Assembly: GCF_001559595.1 (NCBI RefSeq)
Contig: NZ_LNTY01000058.1
Coordinates: 124,001-188,000 of the forward strand
Reading direction: 5' to 3'
Origin: Enterovibrio coralii
GTDB lineage: Bacteria > Pseudomonadota > Gammaproteobacteria > Enterobacterales > Vibrionaceae
DNA: 64,000 bases
The notes below the pieces were generated by a model. The model saw only the letters and a program-made list of their open reading frames with translations, was not told where the DNA came from and did no database searches. The first letter of the stretch is position 1, and every line of letters begins with the position of its first letter. Of the stretch, positions 46,094 to 55,625 are shown one piece after another. The translations under genes and the position numbers were made by a program.

Positions 46094-48168
46094 ATGGCTT
46101 TGGACATGGATCAACTGCGCAGGATTTTCTACGAGGAATGCCGTGAGAATTTAGAGATCCTAGAACGCGAACTGCTTGCCCTTGACCCTAATGGCGAGGC
46201 GGACCTTGATATCATCAACACGATATTTCGTGCCGCTCACTCTATCAAAGGCGGTGGCGCGACGTTTAACCTCAATGAAATCAGCCAGTTTACACATGTC
46301 ATGGAGACACTGCTGGACGAAGCTAGGGAAGGCCAGCGACGTCTTGATGCTGAAACCATTGATCTTCTGCTTAAGGGCGGCGACTGCATCAATAGCATGT
46401 TAGTTGCTTACGAAACGGGTAGCGATTTTGATCATGGCCTTAGAGACGCGCTCACTGAAAAGCTGAACCAATTGCTCGATGGCGGTGAATCTGACAGTGC
46501 GACTTCGGGCACTGCTGATGATTCACCTGAAGACAACGTATCTGAGAGTAACGGGGATTGGTTAATCCATTTTATTCCTCATCGAGACATGTTCTTCTCG
46601 GGCAACGATCCTGTCCGCATTTTGAGGGAAGTCTTTGAGCTTGGTGTTCATTGCAACATCGAGTGCATTACTGATGCGCTTCCCTCAATGAGCGAGTTTG
46701 AGCCTGAGATGTGTTACCTCAGTTGGCGCATCACCATCGACGGTCAGGCTGACAAGGCGTCAATAGAAGAAATCTTTGAGTGGGTGGAAGACGAGTGTGA
46801 CCTCCATATCTCTAAGACGGAATCGGAGAAACCTGAAGAGCCTGCCGCGCAAGCAACTGCTGAACCGGCCCCTGCGCCTGCTGCGTCAGCCGCAAACAGT
46901 CAGCCTAAGCCTTCTGGGGCAACGCCACGATCTCCCTCGAAGCAGACGCCGTCAAAAGCCGATGCAGTGTCATCTATTCGGGTTGAGATAGACAAAGTCG
47001 ATAACCTCATCAACTTGGTGGGTGAGTTGGTTATCACGCAATCCATGCTGACAGAGCTCAGCCAGAACTTTTCCGAGAGTAAGCTGGAAAGCTTCAAGCC
47101 GGCCTTGATCAGTTGCTGCAAAACACCAAAGAGCTGCAAGAAAGCGTGCTGAACATTCGCATGCTACCGATCAGCTTCGCCTTCAACCGTTTCCCTCGAT
47201 TGATTCGAGATTTGTCTTCTCAGCTTGGTAAAGCGGTCGAGTTGGTGATTGAAGGGGAGCACACGGAACTCGATAAAACCGTGTTAGAGAGAATCACAGA
47301 CCCTCTTGTCCACTTGGTACGAAATGCTGTCGACCACGGCCTAGAATCGCCGGATGTTCGTGCGGAGAAAGGGAAGTCAGAAACTGGCCGCGTATCACTG
47401 ACAGCCTATCACCAAGGCGGCTCTATTGTGATTGAGGTGCGCGATGATGGTGCGGGCCTCAACAAAGAAAGGGTATGGAAGAAAGCCCTTGAGAAAGGAC
47501 TGCTCCACCACGAGACCGCGCTGGACGATCTCTCGGATCACCAAGTGTACAACCTGATCTTTGCACCTGGTTTTTCGACCGCAGAACAAGTGTCTGATGT
47601 CTCCGGTCGAGGCGTTGGCATGGATGTGGTGAAACGTAACATCGAAGATCTGGGTGGTCACATCGAGGTCGATTCCGAACCCAAAGTGGGTAGCGTATTT
47701 AGAATCAGCCTGCCACTGACACTCGCCATACTCGACGGACAGCTCGTGAAGCTGGCAGACCAAGTCTTCGTTGTACCGCTTATTTCAATCATTGAATCGA
47801 TTCAAATCGAATCCGAGCGCGTCATTGTCGCCACTGGCGGTGTCGAGCTTTACAGATTACGAGACGAAAACATTCCAATCCTGAGGCTCAAAGAAGAATT
47901 TGGGCTAGGCGAAACTGGGGCGTTGGATAAACAACTGCTTTGTCTGGTGGAAGCGGGCGGCAACCGAATTGGTTTGTTGTTGGATGAAATGCTGGGCCAA
48001 CAACAGGTTGTTATTAAAAGCCTCGAATCAAACTACACGCGCGTTAACGGTATTTCCGGCGCGACAATCCTTGGTGATGGCTCAGTGTCACTGATCCTCG
48101 ACGTGCAAGGGCTGATGACAGGTTTCTTAAGCCGCGTAGGTGAAACCAACAATCATATAGCTGCGTAG
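46094..48168 (+). CDS. cheA: Chemotaxis histidine kinase CheA, one apparent frameshift
   Basis: Kinase core of the chemosensory array. Domain order: P1 Hpt with the phosphorylated His in FRAAHSIKGGG (near residue 49), a P2-like CheY-binding segment (about 155-245), a Pro/Ala linker, P3 dimerisation (SIRVEIDKVDNLINLVGELV), P4 ATPase (LVHLVRNAVDHGLE, DDGAGL, GRGVGMDVVKRNI) and P5 CheW-like. The frame breaks inside P3: GGAAAGCTTC at 47086-47095, where one missing A restores LEKLQAGLDQLLQNTKELQE. Repaired length is 691 residues. The P1-P2-P3-P4-P5 order is standard. Confidence 0.93.
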
Positions 48169-48176
48169 GGGGAGCC

Positions 48177-48683
48177 ATGACAGATCAAGCCATCGCGACT
48201 GCCGACATGAGTGACAGCATGGATGCGGGAGAAGAGCGCCTCAAAGGCTCTGATTTCTTAAGCTTCGATCTCGCTCATGAACTCTATGGCGTTGATATCA
48301 AAGCGGTAGAAGAGATACGCGTATGGGAAACGCCCACCGCCATTCCTCGTGCGCCAGAGTTCATCCTCGGTGTGATCAATTTGCGCGGCATGATAGTGCC
48401 GATCATGGATCTTCGCGTGCGTTTCAACATAGGAAAGATTGAATACCTTCCCACAACGGTCGTGCTCATTTTGAAATCGAGTGATCACGTAGGCGGAAGG
48501 ATGATGGGGGTTGTTGTGGATGCGGTGTCGGACGTTATCGACATGGGTGACAACAGCTTAATGCCACCGATTGGGGATTCCGAAGTGATGCCTTTCGTGA
48601 GTGGCCTGCTCAATGTGGATGCACAGGTGATGAGCCTTTTGGATGTTGATTCATTACTCAACATTGAAGCCTTGGTGCACTAG
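48177..48683 (+). CDS. cheW: CheW adaptor protein, first copy
   Basis: A 168-residue CheW linking receptors to CheA. After about 20 unconserved N-terminal residues it has FDLAHELYGVDIKAVEEI, PRAPEFILGVINLRGMIVPIMDLR and GVVVDAVSDVIDM. Eight bases after cheA. Two different cheW genes are adjacent; they may serve the PAS receptor and the second receptor separately. Confidence 0.94.
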   Translation: MTDQAIATADMSDSMDAGEERLKGSDFLSFDLAHELYGVDIKAVEEIRVWETPTAIPRAPEFILGVINLRGMIVPIMDLRVRFNIGKIEYLPTTVVLILKSSDHVGGRMMGVVVDAVSDVIDMGDNSLMPPIGDSEVMPFVSGLLNVDAQVMSLLDVDSLLNIEALVH

Positions 48684-48689
48684 GGGGCG

Positions 48690-49169
48690 ATGATGATGGC
48701 AGATGAAGTAAAAGAATTCCTGAGTTTCCTGATTGATGACGAAGAGTACGGCGTCAACATTTTGGATGTGAAAGAGGTGAGAGGTTGGTCTGACGTGCGC
48801 AAGCTACCCAACAGCGAGAGCTACTTGCTCGGCGTGTTAGAGCTTCGTGGTGAATACATCCCGATCGTGGACCTCAGACAGCGCTTCAATATGGAAGCGG
48901 CCACCTTGAGCAAAACCACTGTAGTGGTAATTGTTAGGAATACCAGCGGCCAGTCGCTCGGGATCATTGTGGATGCCGTTGCTGAGGTTTATCAGCTGTC
49001 GACGAGCCAAATTAAATCAGCACCGGGTTATGTGAAGATTGATGAGCGATTTATTGAAGGAATTGCTTCTGTCGATAGCAAACACGTGGTGTTGATTAAG
49101 TTAGAACGATTATTTGATTTTGACGAGTTGCATGAAGTAGCGCAGCCAGACTTGGTTAGCGAGGGTTAA
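48690..49169 (+). CDS. cheW: CheW adaptor protein, second copy
   Basis: A 159-residue CheW, distinct from the previous one: FLSFLIDDEEYGVNILDVKEVRGW, LLGVLELRGEYIPIVDLRQRF, IIVDAVAEVYQL and an acidic C-terminus. Three successive ATG codons (48690, 48693, 48696) could start it; the exact one cannot be decided. It lies six bases before the large receptor gene. Confidence 0.94.
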   Translation: MMMADEVKEFLSFLIDDEEYGVNILDVKEVRGWSDVRKLPNSESYLLGVLELRGEYIPIVDLRQRFNMEAATLSKTTVVVIVRNTSGQSLGIIVDAVAEVYQLSTSQIKSAPGYVKIDERFIEGIASVDSKHVVLIKLERLFDFDELHEVAQPDLVSEG

Positions 49170-49174
49170 AAGTT

Positions 49175-51562
49175 ATGTCTTGGTGGAATAGAACTAAGGA
49201 AGCTGTATCTGAAAACACACAAGAAGATCAAGGTTTAAAGGCGCACATTGTCTCTGCATTGGACACGGCTCAGACCGCGCTGATGATGGTGGATCGCGAC
49301 TTCAAAGTCTTCTACGTCAACAAAAAGTCATTGGAGCTTCTCAAGCTTCATGAGGACTTATTCCGCACAAAATGGCCGAGTTTCCGTGCTGAAAAAGATT
49401 GGATCGTGGGCAACTGCATTGACATGTTCCATGCCAACCCTGCGCACCAAAGACAGCTGTTGTCGAACCCTGCCAACTTGCCTTACGACACCATCATTAA
49501 GATTGACGATGTTTCATTGCGCTTGGTGGTAGGTGCTGTCGTTGACGATAAGGGTGACTATGTCGGCAATACACTGGAATGGGACGACGTGACCGCCCAA
49601 CTCAAGGCGGAAAACGAACGCGCAAGACTTCAAGCGGCCGTCGACCAGTCGTTAACGGCGATGGTGCTAATTGACCGTGATTTGCAAATCACTTACGTCA
49701 ACGAAGAGACGATTAACTTATTTGAAAAGCATCAAGCGTCATTCCGTCAAATGTGGCCGGGCTTTACCGCGACGAAAGATTGGTTGATGGGGCGTTGTAT
49801 TGATGAGTTTCATAAGAATCCTGCTCACCAACGCCAACTTTTGTCGAACCCTGCAAACCTGCCATACAAAACCGATATCAGCGTAGCAGACCTGACTATC
49901 GAACTGAATGTTGCTGCGATTAACGACGCTAAAGGCAACTACATTGGTAACAGCTTGGAATGGCGAGATGTCACCGATTTGCGATCTCGTGAGCTGCAGG
50001 TCGGGCGACTGGTATCGGCAGTCGAAGGCATGACAACCAATCTGATGATGGCCGACAAAGACGGCAATATCACTTACTGTAACCCTGCACTGACCAAGCT
50101 GCTCTCAAGCAGGGAAGATGAGCTTAGACAGAACTTCCCTGGTTTTAAAGCCAACGATCTCGTCGGCAAAAACTTCGATATTTTCCACAAAAACCCATCG
50201 CACCAACGCTCCATCATCGGTAACCCGGACAGGCTCCCGTATACCGCGCAAATTAAGGTGAGCGGATTGGAGTTTGAGCTGACCTGTATTGCGATGTATG
50301 ACGCGACAGGTAACTACATTGGTCCCGCATTGCAGTGGGAAGACATTACCCAACAAATGCAGGGACAGCGAGATGTTGAAGGCTTGATTGCGGATGCGTC
50401 GCAAGGTCGTCTTGGCAGCCGTATGGATGCCAGCAAGTACACAGGGTTTATGTCTAATTTGAGCGACGGAATCAATGGCCTGTTAGACAACATGGTTGGC
50501 CCGCTCAACAACTGTAAAGATGTTATGTCAAAAGTCTCCCAAGGCAATTTGAAGGTCAACATGCCGGATGATTACAAAGGTGACTTTGCTGAGCTCAGCA
50601 ATGCGGTAAACACGTCCATCACGAACCTGCGTGACATGGTAGAGAAAATCACGGCGTCATCTTCGCGTGTAGCGTCTGCCTCTGGCGAAATCGCGGACGG
50701 TAACACAGACCTCAGCGAACGTACCGAAGAACAAGCGGCGAGCTTGGAAGAGACGGCGGCGAGCATGGAAGAGATGACTTCCACCGTTAAACAAAATGCT
50801 GAAAGTGCCAATGCGGCCAACAAACTCTCTCAAAACGCCAGCGGAAAAGCAGAGAAGGGCGGTGAGGTCGTGAAACAAGCGGTCTCTGCGATGGGTGAGA
50901 TCAACAAAGCCAGTAAGCGTATTGCAGACATCATCAGCGTGATTGACGAGATAGCCTTCCAAACCAACCTTCTTGCACTCAATGCGGCGGTTGAAGCGGC
51001 ACGTGCGGGCGAGCAAGGCCGAGGCTTTGCTGTGGTCGCTGGTGAAGTTCGTAACCTCGCGCAACGCAGTGCGGGTGCTGCGAAAGAAATTAAAGACCTC
51101 ATTAAAGACAGCGTCGACAAGGTATCTGAAGGCTCTCGACTTGTGGACGAATCTGGTGAAATGCTGAATGAGATCGTGACCGCCGTTGGCGAAGTGACCA
51201 ACCTGATTGGCAAGATCAACTCAGCGAGCCAAGAACAGGCGAGTGGCATCGACGAGATTTCGAAAGCGATCGTCAAGATGGATGAAATGACGCAGCAAAA
51301 TGCGGCATTGGTTGAGGAAGCCTCTGCGGCAAGCCAGTCTTTGAGAGATGAAGGTAGTGAACTGATCAACCTTATCAGCTTCTTCCAAGTCGATGCGTCA
51401 CACGCTGGAGCAATGGCACCGAGAAATACCGAGCTAAAGAGCTACCAACCGCCCGCTAAAGCTGCAACACCAAAGGCTGTTTCTGCACCACCGCCAGCAG
51501 TAAAAAATGTTGCTAACGGTGCGCCTGCGCCCATCTCTGACGATGATTGGGAGGAGTTCTAA
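49175..51562 (+). CDS. Soluble methyl-accepting chemotaxis protein with three tandem PAS domains
   Basis: A 795-residue receptor with no membrane segment, so it probably forms cytoplasmic arrays. Three PAS-like repeats begin near residues 27, 150 and 275 (ALMMVDRDFKVFYVN, AMVLIDRDLQITYVN, NLMMADKDGNITYCN); each carries a FHxNPxHQRxLLxNPxxLPY element. A HAMP-like segment (about 395-490) and a long MCP signalling coiled coil follow, with the tip IDEIAFQTNLLALNAAVEAAR. The C-terminus ends DDDWEEF, an NWETF-like tether for CheR/CheB after a flexible Pro/Ala linker. The ligand is unknown; tandem PAS domains suggest redox, haem or small aromatic sensing. Confidence 0.93.
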   Translation: MSWWNRTKEAVSENTQEDQGLKAHIVSALDTAQTALMMVDRDFKVFYVNKKSLELLKLHEDLFRTKWPSFRAEKDWIVGNCIDMFHANPAHQRQLLSNPANLPYDTIIKIDDVSLRLVVGAVVDDKGDYVGNTLEWDDVTAQLKAENERARLQAAVDQSLTAMVLIDRDLQITYVNEETINLFEKHQASFRQMWPGFTATKDWLMGRCIDEFHKNPAHQRQLLSNPANLPYKTDISVADLTIELNVAAINDAKGNYIGNSLEWRDVTDLRSRELQVGRLVSAVEGMTTNLMMADKDGNITYCNPALTKLLSSREDELRQNFPGFKANDLVGKNFDIFHKNPSHQRSIIGNPDRLPYTAQIKVSGLEFELTCIAMYDATGNYIGPALQWEDITQQMQGQRDVEGLIADASQGRLGSRMDASKYTGFMSNLSDGINGLLDNMVGPLNNCKDVMSKVSQGNLKVNMPDDYKGDFAELSNAVNTSITNLRDMVEKITASSSRVASASGEIADGNTDLSERTEEQAASLEETAASMEEMTSTVKQNAESANAANKLSQNASGKAEKGGEVVKQAVSAMGEINKASKRIADIISVIDEIAFQTNLLALNAAVEAARAGEQGRGFAVVAGEVRNLAQRSAGAAKEIKDLIKDSVDKVSEGSRLVDESGEMLNEIVTAVGEVTNLIGKINSASQEQASGIDEISKAIVKMDEMTQQNAALVEEASAASQSLRDEGSELINLISFFQVDASHAGAMAPRNTELKSYQPPAKAATPKAVSAPPPAVKNVANGAPAPISDDDWEEF

Positions 51563-51564
51563 GG

Positions 51565-52416
51565 GTGGATGCCATTGAAGCATTGAGTCAGATTGAGGAG
51601 CAGCGGGAGTTTGAGTTTACTCAAGAAGACTTCAAGTTCATTCAAGAGTTTATGCTCAGAGAGACGGGGATTTCTCTCTCTGAGCGTAAAACCTCAATGG
51701 TGTATGGTCGTTTAGCGAGACGTTTGCGTCGAACTGGGCTAGATAACTTCAAAGATTATTTTAACCGTGTGCACTCGGACTTGGATGAACGCGTTGCGTT
51801 TATCAATGCACTCACCACCAACAAGACACAGTTCTTTCGTGAAAAGCACCACTTCGACTTTCTGTCTGACGTATTGGTGCCTGAGTGGCAACTGCAAAAA
51901 CGTAAGCGTATTCGCGTGTGGTCAGCGGGGTGCTCGACGGGCGAAGAACCTTACACCATCGCTTCAACACTTGCGGTTAGTGGCCTGTTAGGGCCGAACT
52001 ATGACTGCAAGATACTGGCGACGGATTTAGACACGCAAGTTCTTGAAGTGGGCAAGCACGGCACGTATGGCATTGAGGTCACCAAGGTTATTCCTGACGT
52101 CATGCTGCGACACGGTTTCATTCGAGGCCGCGGACAAAAACAAGAATTATTAAAAGCAAAGCCCCTGCTACAGAGGGCAATTACCTTTAAGCAATTAAAT
52201 CTGACCGCACCTTGGCCCCACAAAGGGCCATTGGACGCAATATTTTGTCGCAACGTCATGATTTATTTTGAAAAAGATATGCAGCAGCAGCTTATTTTCA
52301 GGTTCTGGGAAATGCTACGTAGTGGTGGCGTTCTTTTTATTGGGCATTCTGAAAGCATCGGCAAAATGGGCAGTCGATTTGAGAATTTAGGGCAAACCAT
52401 GTTTCGCAAACCCTAA
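51565..52416 (+). CDS. cheR: Chemotaxis protein methyltransferase CheR
   Basis: SAM-dependent methyltransferase that methylates glutamates of the receptors. The 283-residue protein has the N-terminal helical domain (FKFIQEFMLRETGISLSERKTSMVYGRL) and the SAM site VWSAGCSTGEEPYTIA, ILATDLD and DAIFCRNVMIYF. The GTG at 51565 has AAGG immediately before and GGAGG a little upstream; the gene begins 2 bp after the receptor stop. The receptor's C-terminal DWEEF fits CheR docking. Confidence 0.94.
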   Translation: MDAIEALSQIEEQREFEFTQEDFKFIQEFMLRETGISLSERKTSMVYGRLARRLRRTGLDNFKDYFNRVHSDLDERVAFINALTTNKTQFFREKHHFDFLSDVLVPEWQLQKRKRIRVWSAGCSTGEEPYTIASTLAVSGLLGPNYDCKILATDLDTQVLEVGKHGTYGIEVTKVIPDVMLRHGFIRGRGQKQELLKAKPLLQRAITFKQLNLTAPWPHKGPLDAIFCRNVMIYFEKDMQQQLIFRFWEMLRSGGVLFIGHSESIGKMGSRFENLGQTMFRKP

Positions 52417-52447
52417 CGAGCATTTTTGAACTGGGAACGAGCTAGAT

Positions 52448-53089
52448 ATGCATAAAATCCTGGAGCTGACCGGGTGTCCGATAGGAGCAGGTGCTAGACG
52501 CTTCTTTCACCCCGGGAAGCAGATGATGATGGTGAAAATACAGCCCGGAGAAGTCTACGTGACCTCCGAGCGTGAGCTGATATCGACAGGACTCGGGTCT
52601 TGTATATCGGCTTGTGTATGGGATCCCTTCATCGAGCTGGGTGGCATGAATCATTTTATGTTGCCATTTGGCGACGCGGATGACATTGAAGGCTGGGATC
52701 CAACGCAATGGCGCTCCAATGCAGCGCGCTACGGCAATTACGCCATGGAGCTGTTGATCAATACCATGATCCAGCAAGGTGCCATCAAAAGCCGACTGCG
52801 TGTAAAGCTGTTTGGTGGCGGCATGGTCATGGGTAAGCAAGCGGCCATCGGCCAAAAAAACATTCAGTTCATCCGAAACTATGTTGAAAGCGAAGGATTG
52901 ACACTGGTAGGTGAGGATCTTGGCACAGAGTTTCCTCGCAAGGTGGTATTTGACCCGATCACAGGCAAAGCCTGGGTGAAGAAATTGAGAGGCTATCGTG
53001 GAGAAGTAGAAGCCGAGGAAAGCAACTACAAACGTCGTCTGGTGAAAGAAGCGAAACGTGAGGACGACGATAGTGCGGAGCTATTTTAA
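52448..53089 (+). CDS. cheD: Chemoreceptor glutamine deamidase CheD
   Basis: Deamidates glutamines of receptors. The 213-residue protein has the catalytic Cys in GLGSCISACVWD, the His in GGMNHFMLP, and FGGGMVMG near the active site, with N-RNYV and VVFDPITGKAWVKKL further on. The C-terminus ends DDDSAELF. That tail resembles the C-terminus of the second receptor (EGDIELF), a possible docking peptide. The stop overlaps the cheB start (TAATG). Confidence 0.94.
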   Translation: MHKILELTGCPIGAGARRFFHPGKQMMMVKIQPGEVYVTSERELISTGLGSCISACVWDPFIELGGMNHFMLPFGDADDIEGWDPTQWRSNAARYGNYAMELLINTMIQQGAIKSRLRVKLFGGGMVMGKQAAIGQKNIQFIRNYVESEGLTLVGEDLGTEFPRKVVFDPITGKAWVKKLRGYRGEVEAEESNYKRRLVKEAKREDDDSAELF

Positions 53090-54132
53090 TGACCCAAAAA
53101 GTACATAAGGTACTGATTGTTGATGACTCTGCAGTTTTTAGAGCATTGCTCAGTGAAATCATCGATTCAGATCCACAACTTGAGGTTGTCGGCTCTGCGG
53201 TCGACCCCTACGAAGCGCGAGAAAAAATAAAGAAGCTGAAACCCGACGTGATCACGTTGGATATTGAAATGCCGAAGATGGATGGTGTTCAGTTTCTTCG
53301 CAACCTTATGAGGTTGCATCCCATGCCAGTGGTGATGATCTCGACGCTGACACAACATGGTGCGGACGCTACTTTGGCTGCGCTGGATATCGGAGCGGTC
53401 GATTACTTCCCCAAGCCTACTGAGAACGTTGCCTCTGAAATGGGTAACTACCGTCAGCTGGTGGTCGAAAAAGTCAAAATGGCCGCAAATGCCAATATTG
53501 CGGGAGCGGTACATCGCTCTCCCAAGGAAATCAGCGTTTCCGGTCGCCAATTCAAATCTGACTACGATGTAATTGCTATCGGTGCCTCTACGGGCGGCAC
53601 AGAGGCGATTCGCAATGTCTTGGAAGCACTTCCTGAGATGATGCCGCCCATCGTTGTCACTCAACACATCAAAGCCGTTTTCAGCAAGTCTTTCGCTGAG
53701 CGATTGAATCGTGCGTCCAAGTTGCATGTAGAAGAGCTTTCAACCGACAGAGCCCCTTTAGTCAGTGGCCGTGTCTATGTAGCCCCCGGTGATTTACACA
53801 TACGAATTGTCAAACGAGGCGGACAGTATTACTGCGAGCGTTGCGATGGCGAGCCGGTTCATCGTCATAAGCCTTCTGTCGATGTCATGTTCTCATCGCT
53901 GGCCAAAGCCGCTGGAGGGCGCTGTTTCAGTATTCTTTTGACTGGCATGGGCAAAGACGGCGCGCAAGGCATGTTGGATGTATTGAATGCAGGAGGCGTC
54001 ACGGTAGCGCAAGATGAAAAATCTTCGGTGGTTTGGGGAATGCCCCGTGCCGCAGTTGAAATGGAAGCGGCGCAGCATGTTATGCCGCTAGATAAAATCG
54101 CAACTTACCTTGTAGGTAAAGTGTATGGGTAA
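53089..54132 (+). CDS. cheB: Chemotaxis protein-glutamate methylesterase CheB
   Basis: Response-regulator methylesterase, 347 residues. Receiver domain with LIVDDSAVFRALL and TLDIEMPKMDGVQFL, followed by a short linker and the esterase domain with catalytic Ser in IGASTGGTEAI, His in VTQHIKAVF, and Asp in LTGMGKDGAQGM. Overlaps cheD by one base, and its end overlaps the next receptor gene start by eight bases, so the run is tightly coupled. Confidence 0.95.
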   Translation: MTQKVHKVLIVDDSAVFRALLSEIIDSDPQLEVVGSAVDPYEAREKIKKLKPDVITLDIEMPKMDGVQFLRNLMRLHPMPVVMISTLTQHGADATLAALDIGAVDYFPKPTENVASEMGNYRQLVVEKVKMAANANIAGAVHRSPKEISVSGRQFKSDYDVIAIGASTGGTEAIRNVLEALPEMMPPIVVTQHIKAVFSKSFAERLNRASKLHVEELSTDRAPLVSGRVYVAPGDLHIRIVKRGGQYYCERCDGEPVHRHKPSVDVMFSSLAKAAGGRCFSILLTGMGKDGAQGMLDVLNAGGVTVAQDEKSSVVWGMPRAAVEMEAAQHVMPLDKIATYLVGKVYG

Positions 54133-55297
54133 ATCTAGCTTAAGAACCTTGATTGCGCTGTTGGCTATTGGGGCAGCCTGCGGGCCGCTGATGGTAGAGC
54201 AATCTGTCATTACGATTTCATCAGCGACAGCAGTGGTGTTGTTTGTCCTCTTGTTGTGGAAAAAGCCACAAGAGGAAGCAGTACAAAACGCTGAGCATAG
54301 TGAAGCGCAGGTGATGAGCGATGCGAGTGTCGACTATGAGTCGACGGCAATCCTCCGAAAAATTCACAGTATATTGAATTTGGAGCTGATTCCGATCCGC
54401 GAGCAGCTCGATCGCCAACAGGAAGTGATTGATGACTCGGTACACAATCTCAATTCCAGCTTCTTTGGTATGGAGAAGGCAGTAAGCAAGCAGGCGGAGT
54501 TGTCCCAGCACATGATCAAAGATTTGCTGAACAATGATGAAAGCGAATACAGCCTTACCAAGGTCTTACCTGAGACAGAGAACGCGATTGATACCTATAT
54601 CGACATTCTGGTGCAGGTATCAGAGAAGAGTATTACCGCGATTCACCGTATTCACGATATGTCAGAAAAGCTCGATGCCGTGTTTAATCTGCTCGATCAG
54701 GTGCAGGCAATGTCGGATCAAACCAACTTACTGGCATTGAATGCGGCCATCGAAGCGGCAAGGGCCGGGGAGCTCGGTCGAGGCTTTGGTGTGGTGGCGG
54801 CAGAAGTGCGTGACCTTGCAAATCGAGCGACCGACCTTAACAGCCAAATCCACAAAGACATCAATTTGGCACAAGACACGGTCAAGCAAACTAACTCTAT
54901 CGTCGGTGAAATCGCCACGCTGGATATGACTGCAGCGATAGAGTCGAAAACGCGTATTGAAGAGCTATTGAAGGGTGTTCAGGCCGTCAATATGGAAGTG
55001 ACGAATGAAATATCACGCGTGTCAGAACAAGGGGAAGTGGTGCGCGGGGAGGTGGCCAAGAGTATCCAAGGCCTGCAATTTGCCGACATCGTTTCTCAGC
55101 AAGGTCAGCATGTGCTGAACAACCTTCATATTTTAGAAGACCTTAATGCCCTCATTATGGACAAGCTTGCAGAGGGGAGTGTCGATTGGGTGGCACTGCA
55201 TAAAGCAGTGGATGAGATTGAAGAGATGGCAGGTTCTGCGGAACGTGCCCCGGCTAAACAAATGTCCGCCGATGAAGGCGACATCGAACTGTTTTAG
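54125..55297 (+). CDS. Methyl-accepting chemotaxis-like protein without a periplasmic sensor domain
   Basis: A 390-residue membrane-anchored receptor. Two hydrophobic segments (about residues 6-23 and 28-45) are separated by only a few residues, so there is no periplasmic ligand domain. The rest is cytoplasmic coiled coil with the MCP-like tip QAMSDQTNLLALNAAIEAARAGE and EVRDLANRATDLNSQI; no HAMP is seen. The C-terminus is acidic and ends EGDIELF. It may integrate signals from partner proteins or from within the cell. The last gene before the partner-switching pair, 8 bp before it. Confidence 0.88.
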   Translation: MGKSSLRTLIALLAIGAACGPLMVEQSVITISSATAVVLFVLLLWKKPQEEAVQNAEHSEAQVMSDASVDYESTAILRKIHSILNLELIPIREQLDRQQEVIDDSVHNLNSSFFGMEKAVSKQAELSQHMIKDLLNNDESEYSLTKVLPETENAIDTYIDILVQVSEKSITAIHRIHDMSEKLDAVFNLLDQVQAMSDQTNLLALNAAIEAARAGELGRGFGVVAAEVRDLANRATDLNSQIHKDINLAQDTVKQTNSIVGEIATLDMTAAIESKTRIEELLKGVQAVNMEVTNEISRVSEQGEVVRGEVAKSIQGLQFADIVSQQGQHVLNNLHILEDLNALIMDKLAEGSVDWVALHKAVDEIEEMAGSAERAPAKQMSADEGDIELF

Positions 55298-55305
55298 GAG
55301 ACGGT

Positions 55306-55605
55306 ATGGCCATTAGTCGCGAAGATAGAAATGACGGTAAGTCAGTAGTAATCCATGTGAACGGACAGTTTGATTTCAGCGTCGTGCAGGAATTTAGAGA
55401 CGCTTATCAAGACTGCAAAGGGAAAGACATTGTTGTCGACTTTCGAGGCACGGAATACATTGATAGTGCAGGGCTTGGGATGCTGTTGAACATGCAGACT
55501 TTCCTGAACAAGAGCGAAGGCGATATTCGACTGATTAACACTATGCCGCAGATTAAGCGTGTGCTTGTTATTGCACGCTTTGAGAAGAAGTTCATGATTG
55601 AATAA
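55306..55605 (+). CDS. STAS-domain anti-sigma factor antagonist (HsbA-like)
   Basis: A 99-residue SpoIIAA/RsbV-type protein: VIHVNGQFDFSVVQEF, the strand IVVDFRGTEYIDSAGLGMLL with the phosphorylatable Ser in DSAGLG, and VLVIARFEKKF at the C-terminus. It has the canonical Ser, unlike the STAS protein at the start of the cluster. The next gene encodes a receiver-phosphatase-kinase protein that would switch its phosphorylation state. Related pairs are HsbA/HsbR of Pseudomonas aeruginosa. Confidence 0.92.
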   Translation: MAISREDRNDGKSVVIHVNGQFDFSVVQEFRDAYQDCKGKDIVVDFRGTEYIDSAGLGMLLNMQTFLNKSEGDIRLINTMPQIKRVLVIARFEKKFMIE

Positions 55606-55625
55606 GTCCTTAAAGGGGGTAGCGA

